A stretch of 33,607 nt of DNA. Source: an uncultured archaeon. Its GTDB lineage: Archaea; Altiarchaeota; Altiarchaeia; IMC4; SCGC-AAA252-I15. Position numbers and translations under genes: made by a program. The notes beneath the pieces are model-generated. The model did no database searches and was not told the origin of the DNA. It saw only the letters and a list, made by a program, of their open reading frames with translations. This document shows, piece after piece, positions 1 to 9,024 of the stretch (the stretch's first letter is position 1; every line of letters starts with the position of its first letter). The stretch covers positions 1-33,607 of the forward strand of contig CABMCB010000103.1 in NCBI GenBank assembly GCA_902384455.1, written 5' to 3'.

Positions 1-2
1 GC

Positions 3-425
3 TACGGAGTGTTCCGATTCAACTCCTTGCCGCAGGATTTCCTGGCGGTGCTTAAGAAGACGGACGCCTTAATTCTCAACAGGAAGGAATTCGACCACCT
101 TAGAGGTATAGGATTCGACGCAACAACAAAAGGCAACCCCGGCATCCTGCTTGTGACTGAGGGCGCCTTAGGCTGCGCAGTACACACGAAAAACACCGAA
201 ACGCAGATTCCCGCATATCAGGCAGACGCAGTAGACCCGTCAGGCGCAGGAGACGCATTCAACGCCGGATTCATCGCAGGCCGCATCAAGGGATTCGACG
301 TTTACGAGAGCGTTCGTATGGGCAACGCAGTAGCCGCGTTTGCCGTGGAAAAATGGGGTTGCCAGACGAACTTGCCTTCGTGGGAGGAGGCGGAACGAAG
401 AATAAGAGGTGAAAAAACGAAATGA
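3..425 (+). CDS. PfkB-family carbohydrate/nucleoside kinase, C-terminal part
   Basis: The gene enters from the left edge and its reading frame is open from base 3, so only about the last 140 residues are present. The motif DPSGAGDAFNAGFIAG is the PfkB/ribokinase signature 2. Its GAGD segment forms the anion hole and supplies the catalytic Asp that activates the substrate hydroxyl. The upstream stretch ILNRKEF matches the N-x-x-E region usual in this family. The substrate (ribose, fructose, nucleoside or another sugar) cannot be told from this end alone. The stop codon overlaps the ATG of the next gene (ATGA), which suggests translational coupling with the membrane protein downstream. Confidence 0.9.
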   Translation, partial: YGVFRFNSLPQDFLAVLKKTDALILNRKEFDHLRGIGFDATTKGNPGILLVTEGALGCAVHTKNTETQIPAYQADAVDPSGAGDAFNAGFIAGRIKGFDVYESVRMGNAVAAFAVEKWGCQTNLPSWEEAERRIRGEKTK

Positions 426-1540
426 GTTGGTACGCAATAGACGCTTTGGACCCCGCATTCAACTACACAAAAAATATTCTGTTTAAGCCGTTCAGGCTGA
501 ACTGGTGGCTTAAAGTCGGGTTAATCGCCTGCCTGCTTGGGGCGGGCGGATTCAGAGGCAGCATGCCCAATCCGTCAGGAGAAAGCAAGTGGAATGCTAC
601 TTCGCTCACGCCTGCTGTAGTAGCCGTAGTTCTTGCGGTACTTGTCTTCGTGCTTGTTTTCACGTACATTTCCTCGGTGGCCCAATTCATGCTTCTTGAC
701 GCGGTGCTCAAAAAAGAGGACGGACTCATAGCTTCGTTCAAAAGAAACGCCGAGAAGGGCTTAAGCCTCTTTTTGTTTCAGATGGCGCTGCTTCTGGCTG
801 CATTGGGTATTGTTGTTGCCGCAGTCGCGGCAGGAATATATGTCAGCGAAAATTACGCCAAACCAATAGGAACCGCCGCCACCATCCTCATAATACTTGC
901 AGCACTCACTTTTTTCATCTGCTTTGTTGTGGCAATATCAGTAGTCAGCATGTTCGTTACAGACCTCGTGCTGCCGCAAATGACCCTTTTGAACAGGCCG
1001 CTTCTGACCGGGCTTCGCCGGGTGCTTTCGTCGGCGAAAAAAGAACCCTCACAATACATCGCCTACGTCCTCATGAAAATACCCCTTGGGATGGCTTCAG
1101 CAATGGTCTCTTTCCCCATAGGCATGACCGTATTCCTCATTGGACTGATTGTATTTGGGATTCCTGCAGCGGTTGTCGCCATACCCGCGTACCTGATATT
1201 CAAGGGAAGCGCAGTACTCACTTTGCTTATCGCCGTATTTGTTGTTTATGCGCTATCAGCCATCCTGATATTAGGTTACGCTTCCGTAGTCTTAACCCTA
1301 CCCATCACCGTCTACTTCAGGGCGTACAGCCTCTACTTCCTTAAAGCAACAGACGCCGAAATGCCGCTTGAAATGCTTGCCGAAAAGAAAACCGTGAAGC
1401 AAAGTTTCAAAACAACAACAAGAACATTAAAGGAAACCACGCCAAAACGCAGCGGACGCCCCACATCAACCAGAAAAACAACCTCAGCAGGCACAAAGAA
1501 GACAAAACAAGCCGGACGGAAGAATTTAAGGGTCTACTGA
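422..1540 (+). CDS. polytopic membrane protein, resembles the haloarchaeal MSWYALDALD family (DUF7544-like)
   Basis: The protein has 372 residues. The N-terminus MSWYAIDALDPAF and the following amphipathic FKPFRLNWWLKVGLIA segment resemble, from memory, a family of archaeal membrane proteins of unknown function. About six to seven hydrophobic segments lie between residues 28 and 310. The last 60 or so residues form a very basic Lys/Thr/Arg-rich cytoplasmic tail. It starts inside the stop codon of the PfkB kinase gene, so the two are probably cotranscribed. The function is unknown and no catalytic motif is visible. The family assignment rests on the N-terminal pattern only. Confidence 0.8.
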   Translation: MSWYAIDALDPAFNYTKNILFKPFRLNWWLKVGLIACLLGAGGFRGSMPNPSGESKWNATSLTPAVVAVVLAVLVFVLVFTYISSVAQFMLLDAVLKKEDGLIASFKRNAEKGLSLFLFQMALLLAALGIVVAAVAAGIYVSENYAKPIGTAATILIILAALTFFICFVVAISVVSMFVTDLVLPQMTLLNRPLLTGLRRVLSSAKKEPSQYIAYVLMKIPLGMASAMVSFPIGMTVFLIGLIVFGIPAAVVAIPAYLIFKGSAVLTLLIAVFVVYALSAILILGYASVVLTLPITVYFRAYSLYFLKATDAEMPLEMLAEKKTVKQSFKTTTRTLKETTPKRSGRPTSTRKTTSAGTKKTKQAGRKNLRVY

Positions 1541-1556
1541 GAAATCTAACAAAACG

Positions 1557-2543
1557 ATGAAGGCCTACATAATCGGGGGAAGCGGATACACAGGCGGAGA
1601 ACTGCTGCGCATACTACTTAACCACCCTAAGGTCTCGGACATTACAGTGACTTCACGCAAGCAAGCAGGCCAACCAGTCTCCTCAATTCACCCGCACCTG
1701 CCGGACGACATAAAATTCTCCGACTACGACAAAAACGAGGCCGTCTCATCAGACATAGTTTTCACCTGCGTGCCGCACACGACCGCAATGGACACAATAC
1801 CCGAAATCGCAGGAAAAACAAAAATAGTGGACTTATCAGCAGACTACCGCCTAAAAGACGCCGCAACATACGAACGCTACTACAAAGCCAAACACAAAGA
1901 CCCCCAACGCCTAACAACCGCCGTATACGGCATGCCCGAACTACACCGCGAAGAAATCAAAAAAGCAGACTTAGTCGCCAACCCCGGCTGCTTCCCAACC
2001 GCAATAATACCACCCGCAAAAGTACTCAAAGACGAATTCAAAGCCAAATACATAAACGCAGACGCAAAAACAGGAGTATCAGGAGCCGGAGCAGAACCCA
2101 AAGCCGACACACACTTCCCCACAATAAACGACAACATAATCCCATACAAAACAGTCGGCCACCAACACACTCCCGAAATACAGCAGGAAGCAGGAGCCCA
2201 CATACTCTTCACGCCACACCTCGTCCCACTGACCCGCGGGATACTCGCCACGATATACGCGCTCATAGACGCAGACGCCGAAACAGTCACAAACGCGATG
2301 AAAAAAGCATACGGCAAAGAACCATTCGTGGTAGTAAGAAACACCGTACCGTCTCTGCTTGCCGTGCGCGGAAGCAACTACATACACATGGGAGGCGCAG
2401 CATCAGCCGAGGGGAGAGTCGTAATATTTTCGGCCATAGACAACCTGACTAAGGGGGCGTCAAGCCAGGCGGTTCAAAACATGAATTTGATGCTCGGATA
2501 CAAGGAAACCGACGGGATAAGGCAGCTGGGTCTTAGCCCTTAG
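1557..2543 (+). CDS. argC: N-acetyl-gamma-glutamyl-phosphate reductase (or LysY-type reductase)
   Basis: The enzyme reduces the acyl phosphate of N-acetylglutamate, or of a LysW-carried substrate, to the semialdehyde in arginine or lysine biosynthesis. The N-terminus has the Rossmann motif IIGGSGYTGGELLRIL. The catalytic cysteine is Cys145 in ANPGCFPTAI. The C-terminus KGASSQAVQNMNLMLG is characteristic of the family. Length (328 residues) is normal. No other arginine or lysine gene is in view, so ArgC and LysY roles cannot be separated; many archaea use one dual enzyme. There is no clear Shine-Dalgarno sequence before the ATG. The last four bases overlap the end of the convergent AAA+ gene. 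The coding strand is strongly A/C-rich at wobble positions. Confidence 0.92.
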   Translation: MKAYIIGGSGYTGGELLRILLNHPKVSDITVTSRKQAGQPVSSIHPHLPDDIKFSDYDKNEAVSSDIVFTCVPHTTAMDTIPEIAGKTKIVDLSADYRLKDAATYERYYKAKHKDPQRLTTAVYGMPELHREEIKKADLVANPGCFPTAIIPPAKVLKDEFKAKYINADAKTGVSGAGAEPKADTHFPTINDNIIPYKTVGHQHTPEIQQEAGAHILFTPHLVPLTRGILATIYALIDADAETVTNAMKKAYGKEPFVVVRNTVPSLLAVRGSNYIHMGGAASAEGRVVIFSAIDNLTKGASSQAVQNMNLMLGYKETDGIRQLGLSP

Positions 2544-4492
2544 ATTTTTTCACCCAACTCTTTGAGCTGACTTTCAAATTTCGCCATAAGCGCCGCGTAT
2601 ATTGAGTCGTTGATTTCTCCAGCCTCTTTCTTTTCCTTGAGCAATCTAATCTTCTCGTCCAGCGTATTTTTTTCCTTAATTGCGGTAGCGCGTTCCGCAT
2701 CTGGCACACGTGATTTTTCTACAGGCGCATCCGCAGATTGGACCGGCGGCGTTGCGGGAGGGGGTGATATTTTTACGGGAGCGGACAATACCACTTCAGG
2801 TGCCGCAGCAACCCCTAAACGCGCCTTGTACTGCTCAATTAAATCCCAAAGCTCAGCATAAACGTCTGACTCCCCGCTCTTACTTATCTGCTTCTCAGCC
2901 AGGCGCATCCAAGGGACAAGAGACGACTTGCGGCTTGCTAGTACCGTTAAGAAATCCTTCATTGTCGTAGGACGGTGGACTCCGCCGTGCACCGCCTCCT
3001 GCCAAGGAATCCTGACGCTCTCGTCGCATATCGCCTTTATGTCAGCGCTGCTGTAGCCGTCAGTCAAATCCGCAAGCTTCCCCACGTCAACCGACCCATC
3101 ATGAGGAACCTTCTTCAGATGAACTGAGAATATCGCCTCACGAGCCACCTTGTCCGGAGGGGGCAAAAGGATTTGAATCGTGAAACGGCCTGACCGCCTC
3201 AATGCAGGGTCAATGTCCCAGGGGGCGTTTGTGGACCCTATCACCAGCAGGTTTATGTTTGAGCTTTCCACTCCGTCCATTTCAGTCAGAAACTGGTTTA
3301 TGACCATGCGGCTGCTTGTGGACTGCGCCGACTCCCGTCGCCCGCCAAGAGCGTCAATCTCATCGAAGAAGATTATTGCGGGGGTGTTGGCGCGCGCGTC
3401 CTCAAACTGGTTGTGAAGGTTGTCTGCGCCGACCTGAGGCTCCATGCCGATTATTTCATTGGCGTTTACCGAGTAGAAGTTCGCTCCGCACTCGCCCACC
3501 GTCGCCCGCACAATGTACGTTTTGCCGCAGCCGGGCGGACCGTAAAACAATATGCTTCCGCCGCCCTTCTTCTGGTATTCAGACGAGACATCCGGGCTCT
3601 TCAACGGGTACACTATGGCTTCGCGGATGCGCTCCTTGACTGCGTCCATCCCGGCTACGTGAGTGAAATTTATCGTCGCTGCTTCGAACGCTATTTCTTT
3701 TGCCCCCGCATGGGCGCCAAGCATTATTGGCGCCATATTCTTAGGGTGAGATACTGAAGCAGGGTGCTGGCCGGACGCCTTATTCAGCATGAGGTAGTGC
3801 TGGGCGACGGACGTCTTGCCGGCTATGTGCTCGTGGATGTAAGCAACCGGCAGGTAAACTACTTTTTCGATTTGCGCAACTGCGCCGAATGTGCTCCCGA
3901 TGGTTTTGGCTATTGCTTCGGGATTGTGATGTATGCTTTGGCATTCTATTGAACCATCTGACGTATCGGAGACGACAAAGTACCTTGAGAGGTCATGACA
4001 TGCGTTTGAAAACGATGGCACCCTAGAGCTTAACTTAACGTAAACCGTTGCCTGATGCTGGTATGTGTCCACCAACTGCTGATGAAGCAACGGAGCCAAA
4101 TCCTCCTGCTTAAACTCCGCCACAGACGTCGTCCCGTGATCTACAAGAAACCCAAACGCCTGCTGAACCGGCTGAGGAAGCGACTCTAAAACAGACAGAA
4201 AATTTTGGGCATCTAACGAAGGTTCCTCCACAGCATGATGAAACGGCAGAAGCCCCTTCACTTTGCTTGCGTACCCCGGCCGAACAACAGTATAAATCGA
4301 CTTATTGACCAAGTTGACGAAGAACCGATTCTCTTCCTCAGACTTGCCTTTAAGGCGCATAAGACGGACCGAAAGCAGAGGCACATACTCCTTCACCATC
4401 TTGACGTCCTTTCCAACGCACAATTTATTCAAAGAATCTTCGATTTCAGCAGAGACGACAAAAACAGAAACCCCGATACGATTTATTTTCAT
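2540..4492 (-). CDS. CDC48-like AAA+ ATPase with one AAA module and a coiled-coil tail
   Basis: The 650-residue protein begins with MKINRIGVSVF and an N-terminal domain of about 280 residues without a recognised fold. One CDC48/Vps4-type AAA+ module follows. Walker A is GPPGCGKT near residue 319, Walker B FFDEIDALGGRR near 374, and the arginine-finger region DPALRRSGRF follows. The small domain contains YSSADIKAICDES. After the module is a W-x-R-x-AEKQISKSGE helix, then a Pro/Ala-rich linker, then a coiled coil with a SHOCT-like pattern (LLKEKKEAGEINDSIYAALM). The start ATG overlaps the stop of the upstream double-AAA gene (ATGA), so the two are coupled. The likely role is ATP-driven unfolding or disassembly; the substrate is unknown. 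Confidence 0.88.
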   Translation of the reverse strand: MKINRIGVSVFVVSAEIEDSLNKLCVGKDVKMVKEYVPLLSVRLMRLKGKSEEENRFFVNLVNKSIYTVVRPGYASKVKGLLPFHHAVEEPSLDAQNFLSVLESLPQPVQQAFGFLVDHGTTSVAEFKQEDLAPLLHQQLVDTYQHQATVYVKLSSRVPSFSNACHDLSRYFVVSDTSDGSIECQSIHHNPEAIAKTIGSTFGAVAQIEKVVYLPVAYIHEHIAGKTSVAQHYLMLNKASGQHPASVSHPKNMAPIMLGAHAGAKEIAFEAATINFTHVAGMDAVKERIREAIVYPLKSPDVSSEYQKKGGGSILFYGPPGCGKTYIVRATVGECGANFYSVNANEIIGMEPQVGADNLHNQFEDARANTPAIIFFDEIDALGGRRESAQSTSSRMVINQFLTEMDGVESSNINLLVIGSTNAPWDIDPALRRSGRFTIQILLPPPDKVAREAIFSVHLKKVPHDGSVDVGKLADLTDGYSSADIKAICDESVRIPWQEAVHGGVHRPTTMKDFLTVLASRKSSLVPWMRLAEKQISKSGESDVYAELWDLIEQYKARLGVAAAPEVVLSAPVKISPPPATPPVQSADAPVEKSRVPDAERATAIKEKNTLDEKIRLLKEKKEAGEINDSIYAALMAKFESQLKELGEKI

Positions 4493-7350
4493 TTCTGAGT
4501 TCCGTCCCCCTCCAACTCATCAATCTTAACTTCTACCTCAATCAACTCCTTCTGATACTGCCCCACAAGCATCTTGAACGTCGCCTCATCAATCCCGCGG
4601 TTAGCGTACGTATGCCTCAACTTCTCCATATACTTAGTCAACTCATCCTTCTTCCGCTTAAGTTCAGCCACAAGCGCCGCCCTATTTTCCACAATAGTCA
4701 ACCGCTCATTCAAAACAGACTGCTGCGCATCCTTCCGCTCCTTAACAGCGTCAACCTTAGAAAGCGCGGCCTCAATGTCAGACAGCATCTCCTTGTAGAA
4801 GTCGGCTTCACCACTCTCCTTAAGCTGCCGGACAGCAAGCTGAAACCAAGGATGAAGAGAATTAGCCTGATTCTTAACAACCCTCAGGAAATCATCCATC
4901 CCAGCCGGCCGCTCCTTGCCGCCGTGTAGCGCCTCAACCCACGGAATCTCCAGCGCATGGTCGCATAGGGCTTTGATGTCTGCTGAAGAGTAGCCCTCCG
5001 TTTTTTCCGCAAGAACCTCAAGGTTCAGGTCTGCGGCAACCGGCTTGTTTTTAGTGTGAATCCTGAAGATGTCCTTCCTAACTTCCGCGTCCGGAGGAGA
5101 AACATACACTTGGTTTGTGAAACGACCCGACCGCCTCAACGCCGGGTCAACGTCCCATGGAGCGTTAGTGCCCCCCACAACCATGACGCCCTCAAGCTTC
5201 TGGAAACCGTCAAGCTCCGTAAGAAACTGATTGACAAGACGCTTCTCATCTCCAACCATATCCTCCCTGCGAGGAGCCAACGCATCAATCTCGTCGAAAA
5301 ACACTATTGCAGGCGCGTTCTGAGCCGCCCGCTCGAAAATGCTGTGCAAACGCATTTCGCTCTCGCCCGCCTTTGCTGAAATCACGTCAGTAATACGCAC
5401 GTTGAAGAAATTCGCCTTACACTCGCCGGCAGTCGCACGAGCAAGATAAGTTTTACCGCAACCAGGCGGTCCATAAAGCAGCACACCCCCGCCAACCACC
5501 TGCCCGAACTTCTTGGCAAGCTGCGGGTTCTTCATCGGGTAAATGATGACGCGGTTAATAATCTCTTTCGCCGCAGACAAATCAGCCACGTCAGAGAAAG
5601 TAATCGGAGGAACAGCCGCCTTCTCAACGCCCCCCGCATGAGTAAGTATGTACTTCGCAAGGTCAGGGTACAAATCCACCTCACCGCTCTCCTTAATGTG
5701 CTTTTCCGCAATCCTATACCAAGCCGTAATCGAAGAACTGCGGTTATGGATCACGGAAAGGAAATCCTCCATCGAAGACTTCCTCGAAGGCTTACCCTCC
5801 AACGCCTCAGTCCACGGAACCTCCAGCGCATCATCGCAAACTGCCTTTATGTCGGCGCTGCTGTAGTCCTCCGTCAACTCGGCGAGCTTGTCGAACTTAA
5901 TGTTCTCGTCTATGGGACGCTTTCGCGTATGAATTTTGAACAACTCGACCCGCGCCTCATAGTCCGGCGGAGGAATGAAGATCTGTTGGGTGAAACGTCC
6001 TGCGCGCCTAAGCGCAGGGTCAAGCGCCCATGGAATGTTGGTGCCGCCCAGCACAAGCACGTTCTCGTTAAGCGACTCAACGCCGTCCATCTCCATTAGG
6101 AACTGGTTCACGACCATCCTGGCGCTTCCTTCCTCGTCTTCGCGGCGGGCGCCCAACGCATCCACCTCATCGAAAAACAGGATTGACGGAGAAGCCTTGC
6201 TTGAGCGCATAAACGCGTCGTGAATGTTCTTGGCTGCCTCTTCCGAACCGCCGGACAGTATGTCGCTTGTGTTTATGTTGAAGAAGTTGACTCCGCATTC
6301 GCCCACCGTCGCACGAGCGATGTAAGTCTTACCGCAACCTGGGGGGCCGTAAAGGAGTATGCTTCCTCCACCCTTCTTCTGGTACTGCTTGGCAAGCTGC
6401 GGGTTCTTGAGGGGGTATATGATTGCCTCTTTTATCTTCTGCTTGACCTCTGTCATGTCGGCTACGTCGGCGAATGTTATGGTGGAAGATTCGACTGGCA
6501 CGGAACCTGAGACGCCCATTTCCGTCATGAAGGATATCGGCTTAAGCTTTTCTTTTGTCGCAAACTCCCTCTTGGCCTCATGGCTGCCTTTAGCGCAGAT
6601 GGGGTAAGTGTAAACCTCCGTCTGCTTTCCCTCCACCGTCTTTACCGAAAGGTTGAAGGGTAGATAGACGAGTTCTGTGAACATGGCGGCCCCGCCGTAC
6701 AGATACCCAAGAACATCTATTATCCGCTCGTGACTAAACCTAATCGACTCCTTACGGTACTCGTCGTCTACGAAATCCACGACGTCCACAAACCGGTCCA
6801 GATTATAGCGGCGGTTGTCGAAGTTGGGCAGAAGCATGTTTAGCTTCACGAAAACCTTGTGGTAAATTTCCTGGTCATCCTCGACGTACAAACGATAAAA
6901 ATTGAACAACTGATTGACCTCAGGCTCGTACGTGCGAACCAGCCCCTCACGCAAAAGCTCATTGATAACGCCGTGATCCAACGCCTCATAATCTATGCTG
7001 CCATACTCATAAAGCGACCCTATCACACTAAGGACAGAATCATTATAGTCCATTATTCTCGCCAAAAAATCAGACTTCACAAGATTAGGCGTCCCGCCCC
7101 AAACGCTGTTCCGGTGGGAATAATACAAGTCGCCGTTGAACATGTTGATGTAAAAATAGTTCTCCGTCTTGTCGAACGTAGTACTCTTAAAGAACTTCCC
7201 CTTCTCCACCTTGTGCGACCGAACAACCTTGAACTTGCCAACAGGATAATAACCACGGTCACCTTTACCACTCTTTACGGCCTTCAGAAAACCCTCTTCA
7301 ACCTTCCTGTTTATCGCAAACGAACTCGTCTGTACCTTATTAATCTTCAT
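4489..7350 (-). CDS. CDC48-like AAA+ ATPase with two AAA modules and a coiled-coil tail
   Basis: The 953-residue protein is the paralogue of the gene downstream: both start MKIN and share an N-terminal domain and a coiled-coil end. It carries two complete AAA+ modules. Walker A motifs (GPPGCGKT) lie near residues 337 and 627. Walker B motifs FFDEVDALGARR and FFDEIDALAPRR are near 388 and 687. Both modules keep the DPALRR arginine-finger pair, and each is followed by YSSADIKA and an AEKHIKESGE-like helix. The N-domain is not recognisable as the usual CDC48 double-psi barrel. It is the first gene of the pair and diverges from two small membrane proteins, so a membrane-linked role is possible but inferred. 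Confidence 0.9.
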   Translation of the reverse strand: MKINKVQTSSFAINRKVEEGFLKAVKSGKGDRGYYPVGKFKVVRSHKVEKGKFFKSTTFDKTENYFYINMFNGDLYYSHRNSVWGGTPNLVKSDFLARIMDYNDSVLSVIGSLYEYGSIDYEALDHGVINELLREGLVRTYEPEVNQLFNFYRLYVEDDQEIYHKVFVKLNMLLPNFDNRRYNLDRFVDVVDFVDDEYRKESIRFSHERIIDVLGYLYGGAAMFTELVYLPFNLSVKTVEGKQTEVYTYPICAKGSHEAKREFATKEKLKPISFMTEMGVSGSVPVESSTITFADVADMTEVKQKIKEAIIYPLKNPQLAKQYQKKGGGSILLYGPPGCGKTYIARATVGECGVNFFNINTSDILSGGSEEAAKNIHDAFMRSSKASPSILFFDEVDALGARREDEEGSARMVVNQFLMEMDGVESLNENVLVLGGTNIPWALDPALRRAGRFTQQIFIPPPDYEARVELFKIHTRKRPIDENIKFDKLAELTEDYSSADIKAVCDDALEVPWTEALEGKPSRKSSMEDFLSVIHNRSSSITAWYRIAEKHIKESGEVDLYPDLAKYILTHAGGVEKAAVPPITFSDVADLSAAKEIINRVIIYPMKNPQLAKKFGQVVGGGVLLYGPPGCGKTYLARATAGECKANFFNVRITDVISAKAGESEMRLHSIFERAAQNAPAIVFFDEIDALAPRREDMVGDEKRLVNQFLTELDGFQKLEGVMVVGGTNAPWDVDPALRRSGRFTNQVYVSPPDAEVRKDIFRIHTKNKPVAADLNLEVLAEKTEGYSSADIKALCDHALEIPWVEALHGGKERPAGMDDFLRVVKNQANSLHPWFQLAVRQLKESGEADFYKEMLSDIEAALSKVDAVKERKDAQQSVLNERLTIVENRAALVAELKRKKDELTKYMEKLRHTYANRGIDEATFKMLVGQYQKELIEVEVKIDELEGDGTQK

Positions 7351-7451
7351 GGACGCTTCCCGTATCTAAACTCGCTACGCGTAATTCCATACGAGTTGGG
7401 GGTTTTTAAGTCTCCGACCGGAATACATTATACCCAACGGGTGATGAAATT
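7351..7451. promoter_or_regulatory. divergent promoter region between the AAA+ pair and the small membrane proteins
   Basis: This 101-base spacer must hold both promoters. TTTTTAAG at 7405-7412 is the best A/T box. AACTCG (7369-7374) and CGAGTT (7392-7397) form an inverted repeat around the self-complementary TACGCGTA (7376-7383). That element could be an operator or a 5' leader hairpin of the AAA+ transcript. A GGTGAT just before the ATG at 7452 can serve as a weak ribosome site. Confidence 0.4.
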
Positions 7452-7949
7452 ATGAATATTGCTGGAAAATCCATTGGAGAGTACATCTCCGCCATGAAGA
7501 AGACCTTAATTATTGTTGTTGTGCTACAGCTCATCAACTTTGTGATAAGCCTCATAGGAACAATAGGCGGAAAACTGCCGGTCATCGGCGCCATCGCAGG
7601 ACTACTCGCAGGAATAGTCGGCCTGCTTGTCAGCCTGGCAATCGGATTAATCGAACTAGCCCTATGCGTGTACGTAGGCTACAACCTAGCGAAGAAACTC
7701 AAAGGAACACTCGTACAAGGAGCCATCGCCGGAGCAATATTCGGCCTCATAACAGGAGTTATCGGCGCAGTACTGGGAGCAATAAACAGCATACTTAACG
7801 CAATATTCGGATTCAACGCCATGGCCGCAGCCATATCGATTGTCGTAATCATAATAACCCTTGTTGCCACGCCAATAGTCGGAGCTATCGTAGGGGCAAT
7901 ATTGGGAGCAATCGGCGCAATTGTCGGCGGCGGAACAGGCAAAAAATAA
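7452..7949 (+). CDS. small Gly/Ala/Ile-rich integral membrane protein, unknown function
   Basis: The 165-residue protein is almost wholly hydrophobic. After a short N-terminus with a basic MKK there are long apolar stretches near residues 17-40, 42-77, 88-120 and 123-160. These are rich in small residues, with repeated GAIxGAI and GAILGAIGAI patterns that suggest tight helix packing. A polar turn (NLAKKLKGT) near residue 80 separates two halves. I recognise no family. It is followed after 22 bases by another small membrane protein and diverges from the AAA+ ATPase pair. A channel, a scaffold or an ATPase substrate are all guesses. Confidence 0.72.
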   Translation: MNIAGKSIGEYISAMKKTLIIVVVLQLINFVISLIGTIGGKLPVIGAIAGLLAGIVGLLVSLAIGLIELALCVYVGYNLAKKLKGTLVQGAIAGAIFGLITGVIGAVLGAINSILNAIFGFNAMAAAISIVVIIITLVATPIVGAIVGAILGAIGAIVGGGTGKK

Positions 7950-7971
7950 GGCCGTTAACGGAGGACAAACT

Positions 7972-8421
7972 ATGCCGCGGAAAAAGACGGACGACGCTAA
8001 GGAAACTGAAGAAAAGACTTCTCCCCCCGCCCAGGAAGCAAAGGAGCCTGTAAAAGAACGTGCGGCCGCAAAAAGCGGCGCTGGCAACAGCAACGTTCTT
8101 GCAGCACTGTCTTACCTTGCTATGCCGCTGGTGGGCATCATCGTCTACATAGTGTCGGAAAAAGACAAATACGCCCGCTTCCACGCCATACAATCAATAC
8201 TGGTAGGAGCCGCAGCCCTGATCATATATATACCTATGATTTTCGTGTCTATGGTTTTGATGTTCATCCCAGTAGTCGGCTGGCTAATTGCCCTGATAAT
8301 CTGGCTGGTCATCGGACTGGGCGGCATAGGACTGTGGATTTTACTGCTGTACAAAGCCTTCACCGGCGAAAAATACAAGCTGCCGGTGCTTGGCGACTAC
8401 GCAGAAAAGTACGCGGGCTAA
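7972..8421 (+). CDS. DUF4870-like small membrane protein
   Basis: The start at 7972 is chosen because GGAGGA at 7960-7965 lies six bases before this ATG; longer upstream frames overlap the previous gene. The 149-residue protein has a charged, Lys/Glu/Pro-rich cytoplasmic N-terminus of about 40 residues. Three hydrophobic segments follow, around residues 44-63, 75-105 and 105-130. The loop KDKYARFHAIQSIL between the first two segments is typical of DUF4870/UPF0132-type membrane proteins, whose function is unknown. It is probably cotranscribed with the membrane protein before it. Confidence 0.8.
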   Translation: MPRKKTDDAKETEEKTSPPAQEAKEPVKERAAAKSGAGNSNVLAALSYLAMPLVGIIVYIVSEKDKYARFHAIQSILVGAAALIIYIPMIFVSMVLMFIPVVGWLIALIIWLVIGLGGIGLWILLLYKAFTGEKYKLPVLGDYAEKYAG

Positions 8422-8455
8422 ACAGATAATCTCGGTAAGTCGATGTTTTAATGCT

Positions 8456-9010
8456 ATGAGAAGAGAACCAAATAGTGTTGGAGAGGAAACAAAACAGGAA
8501 GAATTTGAACCGTATGGACCATACAAAGTAGAAGTTTCAATAAAGCCAGGAGGTAGACGAATAGAAGAACAGGAAGTAGGTTCTTTTTGTAACGCACCAT
8601 GTATGGACGTAGTCTCCGGCTCGAGAGGATGCTATATTTTTTGTATGAAAGTTTCCAATACTATGTTACCAGGGTATATAGGGAAGGCAACGAAAGATTT
8701 CAAGAGTGAAATTTTTTCACCTCATAAGTTAGATATATATAATTCTGTTTTAACAGATTATGAAAGAAAGTATAAACCATTTATCCTGTTTTTGATCCCA
8801 AAAAAAAGGAAGGGAAAAACTAACAAAAAAGCGATAGATGAGTTGGAAACGTATTTGATTAATAACGCAAGTGAGGTTAACCCGCGACTAAGAAACAAAA
8901 GGAAGATAAGGAAACCTAGCCGATGGGTGATAAAAGGCATTAGTTCGCAGATACATGGCGTACCAAAAAAAGAACTAAGAGAACTTAAACGCTTAATTGG
9001 TAAGGCATAG
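8456..9010 (+). CDS. GIY-YIG nuclease-like protein, probably acquired
   Basis: Starting at the ATG at 8456 gives 184 residues; a longer frame from 8390 would overlap the preceding gene. GCYIF (residues 58-62) and GYIG (73-76) match the two halves of the GIY-YIG motif. A metal-binding glutamate candidate lies in IDELETYLI (E129 or E131), followed by the usual NP (142-143). The segment FKSEIFSPHKLDIYN resembles a scattered family of small GIY-YIG proteins I recall from bacterial genomes. The usual catalytic Arg after YIG is not obvious, because Lys occupies that stretch. The gene is visibly more AT-rich than its neighbours and lies tail-to-tail against a truncated pheT, which suggests lateral acquisition. 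Confidence 0.7.
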   Translation: MRREPNSVGEETKQEEFEPYGPYKVEVSIKPGGRRIEEQEVGSFCNAPCMDVVSGSRGCYIFCMKVSNTMLPGYIGKATKDFKSEIFSPHKLDIYNSVLTDYERKYKPFILFLIPKKRKGKTNKKAIDELETYLINNASEVNPRLRNKRKIRKPSRWVIKGISSQIHGVPKKELRELKRLIGKA

Positions 9011-9024
9011 TGGTTATACGCTGC

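Noticed and set aside
1880..2387. Long minus-strand open frames inside argC
   Set aside because: They are shadows caused by the A/C-rich coding strand of argC and show no protein family features.
8390..8455. Longer N-terminus for the GIY-YIG-like gene starting at 8390
   Set aside because: It would overlap the end of the previous gene by 32 bases in another frame and adds residues unrelated to the domain; the ATG at 8456 suffices.
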